This document shows, one piece after another, positions 28,956-38,105 of a DNA stretch of 64,000 bases. The first letter of the stretch is position 1, and the number at the start of each line of letters is the position of its first letter. The notes beneath the pieces were generated by a model that saw only the letters and a list, made by a program, of their open reading frames with translations, searched no databases and had not been told where the DNA came from. Made by a program: the position numbers and the translations under genes. The stretch covers positions 4,132,501 through 4,196,500 of the forward strand of contig NZ_JAQOMR010000001.1 in assembly GCF_028401385.1 (NCBI RefSeq), given 5' to 3'. The DNA comes from Marinicella algicola (lineage in GTDB: Bacteria > Pseudomonadota > Gammaproteobacteria > Xanthomonadales > Marinicellaceae).

Positions 28956-28984
28956 GATTTAAGTATGGCAATTCCGTGTTTCAA
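28956..28984 (-). promoter_or_regulatory. Candidate rpoH promoter
   Basis: On the minus strand TTGAAA is followed after 17 bp by TAAATC, about 100 bp upstream of the rpoH start. The -35 reads CTTGAAA, which also resembles a sigma-32 -35 element, but the spacing to the CCAT further downstream is short for an RpoH promoter. A sigma-70 type promoter is the simpler reading. Confidence 0.45.
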
Positions 28985-29027
28985 GGTTCTCAAAGGGTGA
29001 ACACTCCATTCACTGGAATGTTTCTGC

Positions 29028-30055
29028 CTATTCTGCGCCGAAAGCCTTGCAAAGGGCGGCCATGTCTTCAGGGAGGGCAGCCTCGAACGACATCTCCTCA
29101 CCCATTGCTGGATGTTCGATGACCAGAAGGGCCGCATGCAGCGCCTGTCGGGGAAAGCCGCGCACAAGCGAGCTGGCCGGCTCATCCAGAAGGTTTGCCT
29201 TGGTCTTGAAGCCCGAGCCGTAAAGATTATCGCCGATCAGAGGATGGCCGAGATGGGCCATATGAACACGGATCTGATGGGTGCGGCCGGTTTCCAGCCT
29301 GCATTCGACAAGGCTTGCAAGCGCAGTGCCGTCCTGCCGCTCGCCGAAGCGCTTCTCGACAGTGTAGTGGGTGATTGCAAAGTCTGCATTGGCGCTGTCT
29401 GCGGATTTCACGGCGCGGCGGATCCGGTCTGATCCACGGCCGAGCGGTGCATCGATGGTGCCGTGAAGACTGCGCGGCCGGCCCCAGATCAAGGCCTTGT
29501 AGGCGCGTTTGAGCGGCCCTGTGCGGCCGTGATCGGCAAATTGCGCGGCAAGCGCCTGATGGGCGGCGTCGTTCTTCGCCACGATCATCACGCCAGTGGT
29601 GTCTTTGTCGAGGCGGTGGACGATGCCAGGCCGCTTGACCCCGCCAATGCCCGAAAGCGTATCACCGCAATGATGGATCAGCGCGTTGACCAGCGTTCCG
29701 GTCCAGTTCCCTGCACCGGGATGGACGACAAGTCCCGCCTGCTTGTTGATCACGATGATATCATCGTCCTCGTGCAGAATATCGAGCGGAATATCCTCGC
29801 CTTCCGGTTCGGCTTCTTCCGCTTCCGGAACAATAATCGTGATTTCGGTGCCGGGCTTGACCTTGCGACTCGGCTCCGTTGCCGGAGTGCCGTCAATGCT
29901 GACTGCCCCTTGCCGATCAACGCCTTGATGCGGGTGCGTGATATGCCGTCACCCATTTGGCGTGCGACAAACGCGTCGAGGCGCTCTTTCGTCCCGTCGG
30001 GAACGAGAAAGACTTTTCTATCGGCCTCTGTTTGTTTAAAGGGAGCGTCTGTCAT
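29028..30055 (-). CDS. rluD: RluA/RluD family 23S rRNA pseudouridine synthase (frameshifted)
   Basis: N-terminal S4 RNA-binding domain (KERLDAFVARQMGDGISRTR) and the catalytic domain with HRLDKDTTGVMIVAKN, whose Asp is the catalytic residue, then LETGRTHQIRVHMAHLGHPL. The frame breaks near 29905 at a GGGGC run, joining KALIGKGAV to SIDGTPATEPSRKVKPG. Restored length is ~342 residues. RluD makes pseudouridines at helix 69 of 23S rRNA; assignment among the RluA/C/D types is by overall similarity and synteny with rpoH. Confidence 0.9.
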
Positions 30056-30125
30056 CTGAGTGTTTGCCAAGGGCTGGTTCAAGACTGGCGCTTGTATGCG
30101 AAACAACGCCGTGGAGCAATGGACA

Positions 30126-30518
30126 ATGTCGCAACATAATATCGAAGACCAGGAAGAAGAACAGCCGCTTGATCCGGCCGTCGAACTGGTGCGGCGTCGG
30201 ATGCTGAGGCTGCAGATCGTTTCCGCCCTGATCATGATCGTTTCGCTGATGGCCGTTTTCGGCGCGATCCTCTACAAGGTTTTCGATAAATCCGCCGACG
30301 AAAAGGCAGCGGTTGCGTCATCCGGCGCGATCGTGCCGGCCGATGCGCCGCGAGCGCTGACGGCCACGCTGCCGCGTGGTTTTGTGATCGTCGATATCAG
30401 TTATGGGAATGGTCAGGCACTGATATACGGCCAAAAAGAAAATGGCGAGCAGACCTTCTACCTGTTCGATCTCAACACCGGCCGGATGGCGGCCGACGTT
30501 GAAATTCGTTTCGACTGA
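30126..30518 (+). CDS. Small single-span inner-membrane protein (conserved hypothetical, DUF6476-like)
   Basis: ~130 residues from the ATG at 30126, which follows GGAG at 9 bp. An acidic N-terminus (HNIEDQEEEQPLDPAVELVR) precedes one membrane span, LQIVSALIMIVSLMAVFGAI. The periplasmic C-terminal domain (LPRGFVIVDISYGNGQALIY) looks beta-rich. It is divergent from rluD and immediately followed by the TrmH gene. The function is not known to me. Confidence 0.75.
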   Translation: MSQHNIEDQEEEQPLDPAVELVRRRMLRLQIVSALIMIVSLMAVFGAILYKVFDKSADEKAAVASSGAIVPADAPRALTATLPRGFVIVDISYGNGQALIYGQKENGEQTFYLFDLNTGRMAADVEIRFD

Positions 30519-30525
30519 CGCCCTG

Positions 30526-31352
30526 ATGGCAGCTGCCCCGATTTCGATACTGGACGCGGAAGACGAACGGATAGCGCCTTTCCGGGCGATCCGGGAAAAG
30601 ATCTGGTCGGACGCCGCGGCCTTTTTATCGCCGAGGGCACCGTGGTTTTGCGTGTGCTTTGCGAAGCGCATGGCAGGGGCCGTTTTGTCGCTGATCGCAT
30701 TCTGGTGCTGGAAAACCGGTTTGCCGGCATCGCCGATGTCGTTTCAGCCTTTCCTGACGATGTGCCGGTGTATGTCTGCGGGGCGGCGGTGATGAATGCG
30801 ATTGCGGGTTTCGACATGCATCGCGGTGTGCTGGCGCTTGGCCGGCTGGCCGACACGCCATCGCCCGCCGGGATGATTGCCGCGCTGCCGGACAATGCCC
30901 TGGTTGCGGTCGCGGTCGGCCTTTCCAACCACGACAATGTCGGCGGTATTTTCCGCAATGCCACAGCCTTTGGCGCCGATGCCGTGCTGCTCGATGAAAC
31001 CTCATGCGATCCGCTTTATCGCAAGGCGCTTCGGGTCTCGGTCGGGTCGGTACTGACAATGAAGTGGAGCCGCGGCGGCAGCGTTGAGGAAATTCTGACG
31101 GCGCTCGACGCCTCAGGCTTTCAGGTCGTCACCCTTTCGCCCTCGGGCGATCAGGCGCTTCATGCGCTTCAGCCAGGAAGGCGCACGGCGCTGGTGCTGG
31201 GAACAGAAGGTGAGGGGCTGCCGGTGGAAATTCTCAAGACCTTCCGTCCGGTGCGCATTCCGCAGGCGCCCGGGCTCGACAGCCTGAATGTTGCCACCGC
31301 GGCTGGAATTGCGCTCTACCAGCTCGCGCTTTCAACTGGTCGCATCGGCTGA
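30526..31352 (+). CDS. TrmH/SpoU family RNA methyltransferase (frameshifted)
   Basis: SPOUT-fold SAM-dependent 2'-O-ribose methyltransferase. The C-terminal knot motifs are VAVGLSNHDNVGGIFRNATA, ALVLGTEGEGLP and APGLDSLNVATAAGIALYQL. The N-terminal substrate-binding part (ILDAEDERIAPFRAIRE) is in another frame; one missing A near 30602 joins it to DLVGRRGLFIAEGTVVL. Restored length is ~275 residues. Target RNA (rRNA or tRNA) cannot be told from the sequence. It begins 8 bp after the small membrane protein gene, so the two probably form an operon. Confidence 0.88.
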
Positions 31353-31359
31353 TCCGCAT

Positions 31360-31639
31360 TCAGTCTTTGCCGTTTTCCCGGATGTTTTTCAGCGCGCGCG
31401 GCAAGGTTGATGCGCGTGTGAGAACTGCCGCTCTCGTTGTCGCGGGAAAGTGCGTCCAGGAGCGTCTGTTTTGATCCGCTATCATGCGCATAGGCGATCA
31501 TCATGGCCGCAAGCTCGGCAAAGGCTTGCCTCAGCGCCTCATCCTCCCGGGAAGAGCCGGCAGCAGCGTCCACCCGAGCGCAAAGCGCAGCGTACCGCGC
31601 CTCGATTTCGCGCTTTTGTGCTTCAGGATCGACGACCAA
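31360..31639 (-). CDS. Small conserved hypothetical protein (probable frameshift at C-terminus)
   Basis: About 92 residues, mostly helical (EAQKREIEARYAALCARVDA; LRQAFAELAAMMIAYAHDSG). The likely start is the TTG at 31639, which follows GGAGA. As written, the frame runs to 31316 and overlaps the TrmH gene tail. A one-base change in the GCGCGCGC repeat near 31403 gives the more natural ending NLARALKNIRENGKD with a stop at 31360. It precedes no recognised partner and overlaps nothing if corrected. Function unknown. Confidence 0.6.
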
Positions 31640-31653
31640 GCCGAGTTCTCCGC

Positions 31654-32271
31654 TCAGAAGGGGTTCCAGGTCGGCTTCTGGGTCAGCTTCAGATAGCCGA
31701 CATTGACGCCGAGACGCGCGCCGACGCCGGAGCGCACGGGCACGATAACGATATTGCGGTTGGTATAGACCTGCATCGAAAAACCGGCAACGACATAGGC
31801 TGAGCCGGAGACGCCGCCGTAACGACGAAAGAGGTCTGGTACCGACGGCAGGTTATAAACCAGCATCATGACCCGCGAGCCATCGCCGCCATAATCGATG
31901 CCGAGAGAGGGACCTTGCCAGAACACCTTGTGTACACCGGCATTCTTGGTGTTGAGCTGGCCTTCGCCATAGGTGAGGCCTGCAATGAAAGCACCGGAGC
32001 CCTCAGAACCGAGAATATAGCCGTTGGGGAGGCCATATTTGGAAAACGCATTCTGCATTGTGGACGCCAGTCCGGAACTGGCGGAACCGAAGAAATTATT
32101 GCCGGCATCAATTACTTCATCGGCGGTAAAACCACCATTTTGATGTGGCTGCACGGGTGCTGGCGGCTGTTGCTGGGTCTGGGCACTTGCCTGCAGGGTG
32201 CTAAGCGCCGTCAGCAAGAGCAGGGCGATAAAGAGGGTCGAAACGGACCTCAGGGCTGTTCTGGCAAGCAT
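31654..32271 (-). CDS. eipA: EipA-like envelope protein (DUF1134)
   Basis: ~205 residues with a Sec signal peptide (MLARTALRSVSTLFIALLLL...QASAQ). The DUF1134 core follows: FTADEVIDAGNNFFGSASSG, GLPNGYILGSEGSGAFIAGL and FWQGPSLGIDYGGDGSRVMM. The ATG at 32271 was chosen over upstream in-frame starts because it gives a standard signal peptide and has AGGAA upstream. EipA of Brucella is a periplasmic protein needed for envelope integrity. Assignment rests on the DUF1134 pattern, recalled rather than searched. Confidence 0.82.
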   Translation of the reverse strand: MLARTALRSVSTLFIALLLLTALSTLQASAQTQQQPPAPVQPHQNGGFTADEVIDAGNNFFGSASSGLASTMQNAFSKYGLPNGYILGSEGSGAFIAGLTYGEGQLNTKNAGVHKVFWQGPSLGIDYGGDGSRVMMLVYNLPSVPDLFRRYGGVSGSAYVVAGFSMQVYTNRNIVIVPVRSGVGARLGVNVGYLKLTQKPTWNPF

Positions 32272-32482
32272 GGCGGTTCCATTCCTGTTGCTTTCTGGCA
32301 TGACCGGGCGCGACGCCATTGCCTTTTCTGTGGATGTGGCAAGCGTGGTGCCCAACGCCATTGTGAGGGAGACCTCTTAACAATGGATTTACCAAACACA
32401 GTGATTTTTCCCGGAGCCTCCGGGAAGGGTATCAGATGCCCATGGCTTGATGTCCGGTCCAATCGGAAGGAAATTTGCAGCG

Positions 32483-33124
32483 ATGAAGAATCCGAATCTG
32501 ACGCTGAGCGGCGCCGACCTGGCAGCACTTCTGGCAAGCCGTATTTGTCATGATGTGGTGAACCCCATCGGTGCCGCCGGAAATGGCCTCGAACTTCTCG
32601 ATGCGGGCGGTATGGACGATGAGGCGCTTAATCTGGTCCGTCAGAGTGTCCTCAGCGCCACAGTCCACCTGAAGTTCGCCCGAATCGCCTTCGGTGCGTC
32701 GGGTACACTGGATACGCCGCTCGATACCGGCGAGGCCGAGATCGCGGCTCAGGACCTGATCGGGCTCAACAAGCGTTTGACCCTGAACTGGACCGGCCCA
32801 AGGGTTAATGCACCCAAAGGCAGGGTCAAGCTGTTGCTGAACCTGTTTCTGGTTGCCCAATCGACAGTCCCGCGCGGTGGCACGATTGATGTCGGTCTTG
32901 ATGCGGCCGGCGATATCTTCGCCTTCATCATTCGGACACGTGGTCCCTATGTGCAGCTGCCGGCCGATTTTTCCCGCATTTATGGCGGCGTGATGGAGGA
33001 CCCGATCACTTCGCACAATGTCCAGCCCTATTTCACCGCACTTCTGGCGGAAGAAACCGGCATGTCGGTGGAATTCGTCGTCAATGAGGGCGAAGTGGTG
33101 TTCGAGGCGAAGCCCGTGGTCTGA
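32483..33124 (+). CDS. chpT: Histidine phosphotransferase ChpT
   Basis: 213 residues. The DHp-like helix contains ASRICHDVVNPIGAAGNGLE, and His23 is the expected phospho-acceptor. The C-terminal half has the degenerate, non-ATP-binding kinase-like fold typical of ChpT. ChpT relays phosphate from CckA to CtrA and CpdR in alphaproteobacterial cell-cycle control. Here ctrA is only 2.9 kb away, with an adaptor/outer-membrane pair between. The ATG at 32483 is preferred over an upstream in-frame start. Confidence 0.92.
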   Translation: MKNPNLTLSGADLAALLASRICHDVVNPIGAAGNGLELLDAGGMDDEALNLVRQSVLSATVHLKFARIAFGASGTLDTPLDTGEAEIAAQDLIGLNKRLTLNWTGPRVNAPKGRVKLLLNLFLVAQSTVPRGGTIDVGLDAAGDIFAFIIRTRGPYVQLPADFSRIYGGVMEDPITSHNVQPYFTALLAEETGMSVEFVVNEGEVVFEAKPVV

Positions 33125-33310
33125 GCTCCGCCTCCCCGAGGAAATTCTGCAGCGCAACAAAACGCAATCCAATTTTCGTCAAGCTTTGCCACTAGCGTCT
33201 GATGGTTCAGCCTACCGGAAACGGTCGCACGCGAAACAATTTCGATGGTGCAGCGTTTCAGTGAAGGTTGTGATCACACTGTTCCCGTCAGTTTCTGAGG
33301 GAGTTCTGCC

Positions 33311-34523
33311 ATGCGTTTTAGTCAGGTTTCCTGAAAATTTCAGCGGGTATACTTGCCGTTGCCTTGCCGGGAATGGCCTTGGCCGACCCGACGAAAACCG
33401 ATCAGATCGCTGTTGACGACCCCTCCCGGGACGTGCGGCGCGTTGCGGTCGAGATGCGACCTTTCCCGCAAGAAATCGTTCGCAATTGCAAAATCGGGTA
33501 TGGCCGCCCCTTGCCGTGGTCGCGCCTGTTTCGGGACGGCTGGAACTTGAAATCGCCAATGGTCACCAAGTCGAGCCAGGCGATGTGATTGGGCGCTATG
33601 ACACCTATGCGCTTGAGCGGCGGGCAGAGGAAATCCGGTTCGATCTCGACTATGTCAAGGCGCGTCTTGCCTACAGAACCGGCTCCTATCAGGAAAATAC
33701 CCGTGCCATTCAAAGTCTCGACGAAGACGAAAAGGCGGGGGTGCGGGACTATCTCGCGGCCCAGTTTGCCGAGATGAAGCGCCTCTATGGCCAGGGTCGG
33801 CTGGCATTCGGGCGCTATCAGGAGGCGCAGCGCAAACTCGATGAAGCCGATATGGCGCTTGAGCGTGAACGGCACCAAAACGCACTGGAGCGGCAGGAGT
33901 CCGACCTTGAAGTGACCCGGCTGACCCATGATGTCAGAAAGCGCGAAAATGCGCTTGCCGAAGTCATTTCCAAGCTCGACAAGGCAATTGTGAAGGCGAG
34001 TGCGGCAGGGCGGCTCGTTGATGTGGAAACCAGCACTGCCGCAGATGGCAAGCTGACGGTCGATGAAGGTGATCGTCTGGCTTTGCTGGTCGATCCCGAG
34101 CAGCTTGGAGCGCGGCTTGAGTTTGACAGTGTCGAAATGCGCCTTGTGCGCAATGCCGACGTCACCGTAACGCCGAAACCCGACGGTACGCCAAGGCCTG
34201 CTGAAATTTCCGCCTTTCATCCGCTCGAAAATCCGGCTGAACGCGCCCGCGGAGAGCTGGCCACTATCGTCGAGGTTGCTTTCCGTGACCCCGCCGGGAT
34301 AGCGCTTTTGAACCAGACGGCAACCTGTCGGTTCACCAGACCAAGCATCAGCCAGGAGCCCGCCGTGCCGGTTTCCGCGGTCGTGATTCAGGGCGACCAG
34401 ACCTTCGTGCGCAAGGATGAAGGAGGGCAGCCGAAGTTGGTCAAGGTGGAGCTCGGCGAGATGTCTGATGACTATATCCGTGTCATCTCCGGCCTCAACC
34501 CAGGTGATTTTGTCCTTGATTAG
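33311..34523 (+). CDS. HlyD-like periplasmic adaptor protein (two frameshifts)
   Basis: Reassembled from three frames. A signal peptide MRFSQVFLKISAGILAVALP...ALA is followed by a half-barrel (VVAPVSGRLELEIANGHQVE), a long alpha-hairpin coiled coil (YGQGRLAFGRYQEAQRKLDE; ALERERHQNALERQESDLEV), the second half-barrel (AIVKASAAGRLVDVETS) and a C-terminal beta domain. The shifts near 33333 (T-run) and 33498 (GGG run) each fit one missing base. Membrane-fusion proteins link an inner-membrane pump to an outer-membrane channel; no pump gene is adjacent. The OMF-like lipoprotein gene starts 7 bp downstream, so the pair is an operon. It lies between chpT and ctrA. Confidence 0.78.
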
Positions 34524-34530
34524 GCGCCCA

Positions 34531-35911
34531 ATGCCGATTGGACGCCGGTTGCCCCGCCGGCGGCGGGCTTCCGCTTTGGCCGGGCTGGTCTTTTGCGGCG
34601 GCGCGGCACTTGCGGGCTGCGCTTCGACGCAGCTTGAAGAAACGGTGAAGCGGATCGATGTGATGGAAGCTGAACTCGATGCTCCGCCGCCGGTGCCGCC
34701 GGATGACGGGAAGGCCCTCGGTCCCTCGGAGCTTCTTACCAGCGCAAACAGTCGGGGCAAGGACTTCATGCGTGCCCGCATCAGCCGTGCGCATGCGGTT
34801 CTCGAACTGGACGAAGTGAAGTCGGCCCGCTATCCGCGCATCAGCGCAGAGGCGCGGCAGATTTCGACATTTGCAGGTGATCTCGACAAGATCGATCATG
34901 TGTCGAACATTGTCCTCGGTGTGAACTGGGATGTTTCCCGGGCGTTGTTGCGGCTGGACCGTAGGACCGTAAAGGTCGCAGGACGGCTCATCCCCGTACA
35001 ATATCAGGTGGCGCAGCGTAATGCGACGCGGGAGCTTCTGGATACCTATAACGAGTACACGGAACTCGATATCCAGCGCAAGAATGTCGCCCTGAACCGG
35101 GAAGGCCTGCAATGCCGCGTCGACGACATGGAGGTTGAGGTGGCGCTTGGCAATTCCAGTCCACTGGAGCTTGAAACACTCAGAGACCAGATCGACGCTG
35201 CCCGTCGCGAGGCGATGGCTGTTTCACGCTCGCTCACATCCAAGCGTGATGAATTGCTCGGTCTGTCCGGGCTGGCCGAGGGCGGCTATGAGGTCGCCCC
35301 GGGGCGTTCGGTGCTGGCGGCCTTGTCGGATTACCCTCCGTTCACCAGCGATGATGCAGATGCGTGTTTTGCCGATTCGGGCAAAAACGGCTGGAGGATT
35401 TGCTTGTGGAGGCGGCGGCGGCGCAGCTCGATATCGCCAAACAGTCCCGTTTCTCGCGGCTGACGACGTCGATCCCGAGTTTCATGACCCAGACCGGCGG
35501 TTTCAATCTGCAATTCCTGATCTCATATGTTCTGCCGATCATCGACGAGGGGATGCGCTGCGCATGACCCAGCAGGCACGGCTTACCCTGCTCGATACCA
35601 TCCTTACCGCGCGCGACAACCGGCGCGCCTTCATGAGCGATTTTGACTCGTTGCAGCTCGAAATCGCAGCAGGAGAAAGCGAACTTGCGGCTGCGAGTTC
35701 GGTGCTGGCGCGGGCCGAGCGGCTGCTGAAAGGTGTTGAACCGCTGGAGCAGTGCTCTGCGCAAAATGACGTCAGCAAGGCCAGAAGGGCGGTCGAGGCA
35801 GCTGAATACAGGATCGGCCGCCTCAAGGCGGATTTGCAGCTTCTGTGCGCGCCGCCCGGCGAAAGGCGGGATGATGCGCGCCAGCGGGGGCTGCTGAATA
35901 GGCACTCTTGA
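34531..35911 (+). CDS. TolC-like outer-membrane efflux lipoprotein (two frameshifts)
   Basis: The N-terminus has a twin-basic lead and the lipobox LAGC (lipid-modified Cys). Long helical segments follow (ISRAHAVLELDEVKSARYPR; ATRELLDTYNEYTELDIQRK; ELETLRDQIDAARREAMAVS) with the internal repeat expected of OEP/TolC proteins (SFMTQTGGFNLQFLISYVLP). Shifts near 35385 (A-run) and 35557 (GGGG) each fit one missing base. Restored length is ~460 residues. It is co-transcribed with the adaptor upstream and convergent with ctrA. What it exports is unknown. Confidence 0.78.
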
Positions 35912-35920
35912 GGCCAGCAC

Positions 35921-35948
35921 AAAAAAGCGGCGCCAGGCGCCGCATTTT
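35921..35948. terminator. Bidirectional terminator between the OMF gene and ctrA
   Basis: Stem GCGGCG / CGCCGC with loop CCAGG, flanked by AAAAAA on the left and ATTTT on the right, in the 62 bp between two convergent stop codons. The symmetry suits transcript ends in both directions. Confidence 0.8.
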
Positions 35949-35973
35949 CAGGAGGATGAGGAGGAGGGCGGGC

Positions 35974-36675
35974 TCAGGCCCGCTTCTGCAGTTCCTGCTG
36001 GTCCGGATCACGAAGCACGTAGCCGCGACCCCAGACGGTTTCTATGAAATTGGTGCCGCCGGCGGCATTTGCGAGCTTCTTACGCAGCTTGCAGATGAAA
36101 ACGTCGATGATCTTCAGTTCGGGCTCGTCCATGCCGCCATAAAGGTGGTTCAGGAACATTTCCTTCGTCAGCGTGGTGCCCTTCCTCAGCGAGAGCAGCT
36201 CGAGCATCTGGTATTCTTTGCCCGTGAGGTGAACACGCTGGCCGTCAACTTCGACCGTCTTGGCATCGACATTCACGGCAAGCTCGCCGGTGGTGATGAT
36301 CGACTGGGCGTGTCCCTGGGAGCGGCGGACGATGGCGTGAATGCGTGCTACCAGCTCTTCCTTGTGGAATGGCTTGGTCAGGTAGTCGTCTGCACCGGAT
36401 CCGAAGCCGCGCACCTTGTCGTCGGTGCCGGACATGCCGGACAGGATCAGGATCGGTGTGCCGATCTTGGAAACGCGCAGCGCCTTCAGCACTTCATAAC
36501 CCGACATATCGGGAAGATTGAGATCGAGAAGGATGATGTCGTAGTCATAGATCTTCCCGAGGTCGACGCCTTCTTCCCCGAGATCTGTCGTATAAACGTT
36601 GAAATTCTCGCTCTTAAGCATCAGTTCGATGCTTTGAGCTGTGGCACTGTCGTCTTCGATTAAAAGAACCCGCAT
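35974..36675 (-). CDS. ctrA: Cell-cycle response regulator CtrA
   Basis: 233 residues, intact. The receiver domain starts [20 protein letters not shown]. Phospho-acceptor Asp51 lies in [20 protein letters not shown], with the conserved Thr/Ser and Lys in ILSGMSG and DDYLTKPF. The OmpR-type DNA-binding domain contains [19 protein letters not shown] and [20 protein letters not shown]. CtrA controls replication, division and flagellar genes in alphaproteobacteria. The start at 36675 (MRVLL) is the family norm; the open frame extends 8 codons further. The upstream region is rich in GANTC sites. Confidence 0.97.
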   Translation of the reverse strand: MRVLLIEDDSATAQSIELMLKSENFNVYTTDLGEEGVDLGKIYDYDIILLDLNLPDMSGYEVLKALRVSKIGTPILILSGMSGTDDKVRGFGSGADDYLTKPFHKEELVARIHAIVRRSQGHAQSIITTGELAVNVDAKTVEVDGQRVHLTGKEYQMLELLSLRKGTTLTKEMFLNHLYGGMDEPELKIIDVFICKLRKKLANAAGGTNFIETVWGRGYVLRDPDQQELQKRA

Positions 36676-37103
36676 GTCTTTCCCCTTGAACCGCCGCATT
36701 TGAAAGGTCTGGTGTCGCCCCGACGCGATACGGACTCAGTGATGACCTGATACCGAAGCTGCCATTTAATGGTTAACAAATTCTGATTCATTTTGGCAAG
36801 GCGCACATAATTTATTAATGAACATTGCAAGGTCGTTGATTTTATTGATTTTTTTGACGAAAAGAATCAACAAAAAAGATTAACCAATTTGACTAAGTGA
36901 CTCTATCGACTCGCAATTTTTCGGTTTTTTGTCGCTTTCGGTTTACCGACCCTTAAGTGATGGAGACTATGATCTTTCATGACTGTAAATGAAAGGTTAC
37001 CGGGATTTCGAATTCGTTAATCATTCTCGAAAGAGGAGACGCGAGTCAGAAATCAAAGGGGGCGCCTTTCGGCAATGCGTTCGTCAGCCGGGGAGTTTTG
37101 CGT
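36676..37103. promoter_or_regulatory. Divergent ctrA / fliJ promoter region with GANTC (CcrM) sites
   Basis: 428 bp, AT-rich relative to its flanks. GANTC methylation sites lie at 36733-36737, 36785-36789, 36864-36868, 36899-36903, 36908-36912 and 37043-37047. TTAA half-sites occur at 36766 and 36773, and TTAACC at 36880-36885, resembling CtrA half-sites; no full TTAA-N7-TTAA box was seen. The density of GANTC fits CcrM-dependent timing of ctrA transcription, known from Caulobacter. No ORF of note lies inside. Confidence 0.7.
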
Positions 37104-37454
37104 ATGAAGGCACGAAACAGTCTGTTGCGTCTGAAGGCGTTTCAGGTGAAGGAAAAGAAAAGGCAGTTGCAGCAGCTGCAACTTATGATGGATGAGTTCG
37201 GGCGCATGTCGGACGAGCTCCTGCAACAGATCGCCGCCGAAGAGAAGAAATCCGGGATCACCGATCCCGCCCATTTTGCCTATTCCACCTATGCCAAATC
37301 TGCGCGTCAACGGGCGGACAATCTCGCTGTCTCCGTGGACGACCTGCGCCAGCAGCGCAGTGTCGCGGAAGCAGAGCTTGCCCAGATGGAAATCGACTAT
37401 GAGCGGGCCGCCGCCCTGGAAATGCGCGACAATCCGAGCAGGAAACGCGCCTGA
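37104..37454 (+). CDS. fliJ: Flagellar export chaperone FliJ-like protein
   Basis: 116 residues, almost entirely coiled coil (SLLRLKAFQVKEKKRQLQQL; FGRMSDELLQQIAAEEKKSG; AEAELAQMEIDYERAAALEM), the length and heptad pattern of FliJ. FliJ links the FliI ATPase to the flagellar export gate. The ATG at 37104 follows GGGGAG at 8 bp. It is divergent from ctrA, an arrangement I recall from other rhizobia. No other flagellar gene is in the window. Confidence 0.75.
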   Translation: MKARNSLLRLKAFQVKEKKRQLQQLQLMMDEFGRMSDELLQQIAAEEKKSGITDPAHFAYSTYAKSARQRADNLAVSVDDLRQQRSVAEAELAQMEIDYERAAALEMRDNPSRKRA

Positions 37455-37487
37455 TCGTCCGCAAAGGTTGGCATAAACGCAGGCAGA

Positions 37488-37520
37488 AAGGCCGCATCCT
37501 CTGGGTGCGGCCTTCTTCAT
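37488..37520 (+). terminator. Hairpin terminator after fliJ
   Basis: Perfect 9-bp arms AAGGCCGCA / TGCGGCCTT with a 9-base loop, 34 bp after the fliJ stop, followed by the T/C-rich CTTCATTTC. Confidence 0.7.
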
Positions 37521-37635
37521 TTCTGGATAGCCTGACAAAAAGATCTAAAAGAATGGCGCAACCGCCTTTTATGACGGGAGCGCCTTGTGTCTTCTGGCCA
37601 TGCCCGGGGCTTGATCCCCGACCGGTTTCGGATGG

Positions 37636-37911
37636 TCAGTTGCGATATTGCTGGATACGTGTGGTTCGCAGACCGGCAAGACCGTGATCATCAATCGAAG
37701 CCTGCCAGGAGAGAAACTCCTCCACTGTCAGGCAGTAGCGCTCACAGGCCTCTTCCAGGCTCAACAGCCCGCCACGCACGGCCGCAACCACCTCGGCCTT
37801 GCGCCGGATGACCCAGCGTCTTGTGTTGGAGGGAGGCAGGTCTGCAACGGTCAGCGGACTGCCATCGGGACCTATGACGTATTTTGCGCGAACGCGGGCT
37901 AGCTCGGTCAT
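37636..37911 (-). CDS. sciP: CtrA inhibitor SciP-like protein (DUF1153)
   Basis: 91 residues, an exact fit to DUF1153: YVIGPDGSPLTVADLPPSNT, RRWVIRRKAEVVAAVRGGLL, SLEEACERYCLTVEEFLSWQ. The middle contains a helix-turn-helix (LSLEEACERYCLTVEEF). In Caulobacter, SciP binds CtrA-regulated promoters or CtrA itself and blocks activation after G1. Its position 1 kb from ctrA fits that role. It is transcribed from its own promoter (37912-38000 region). Confidence 0.9.
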   Translation of the reverse strand: MTELARVRAKYVIGPDGSPLTVADLPPSNTRRWVIRRKAEVVAAVRGGLLSLEEACERYCLTVEEFLSWQASIDDHGLAGLRTTRIQQYRN

Positions 37912-38045
37912 CGTACTCTCTACACAAACTCACAACCTATGACCGCAAGCTAGCAACACACTTTTAAAATTTGCCTAAGGGCGGGGTAACGCTCTGGTAA
38001 CCAGAAAAGCCTGTCTTTCAGGAGAAACGGGCGAACTGAGGGCAC

Positions 38046-38071
38046 AAAAAAGGCGGAACACTGTCCCGCCT
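38046..38071 (-). terminator. Terminator after the sugar transferase gene
   Basis: On the minus strand AGGCGGGAC and GTTCCGCCT pair (one mismatch) around a 3-base loop, followed by TTTTTT. It is 35 bp beyond the stop of the sugar transferase. Confidence 0.75.
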
Positions 38072-38105
38072 GTCGTTCATCCCGATACCGGCCTGCCGTT
38101 GCGGC

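Noticed and set aside
28956..28984. A sigma-32 promoter for rpoH itself
   Set aside because: The -35 CTTGAAA fits, but the CCAT -10 element is only about nine bases away, which is too short; a sigma-70 type spacing of 17 to TAAATC fits better.
33402..34781. 459-codon minus-strand frame opposite the adaptor gene
   Set aside because: The plus strand gives a coherent signal peptide, coiled coil and half-barrels; this frame has no domain and an irregular composition.
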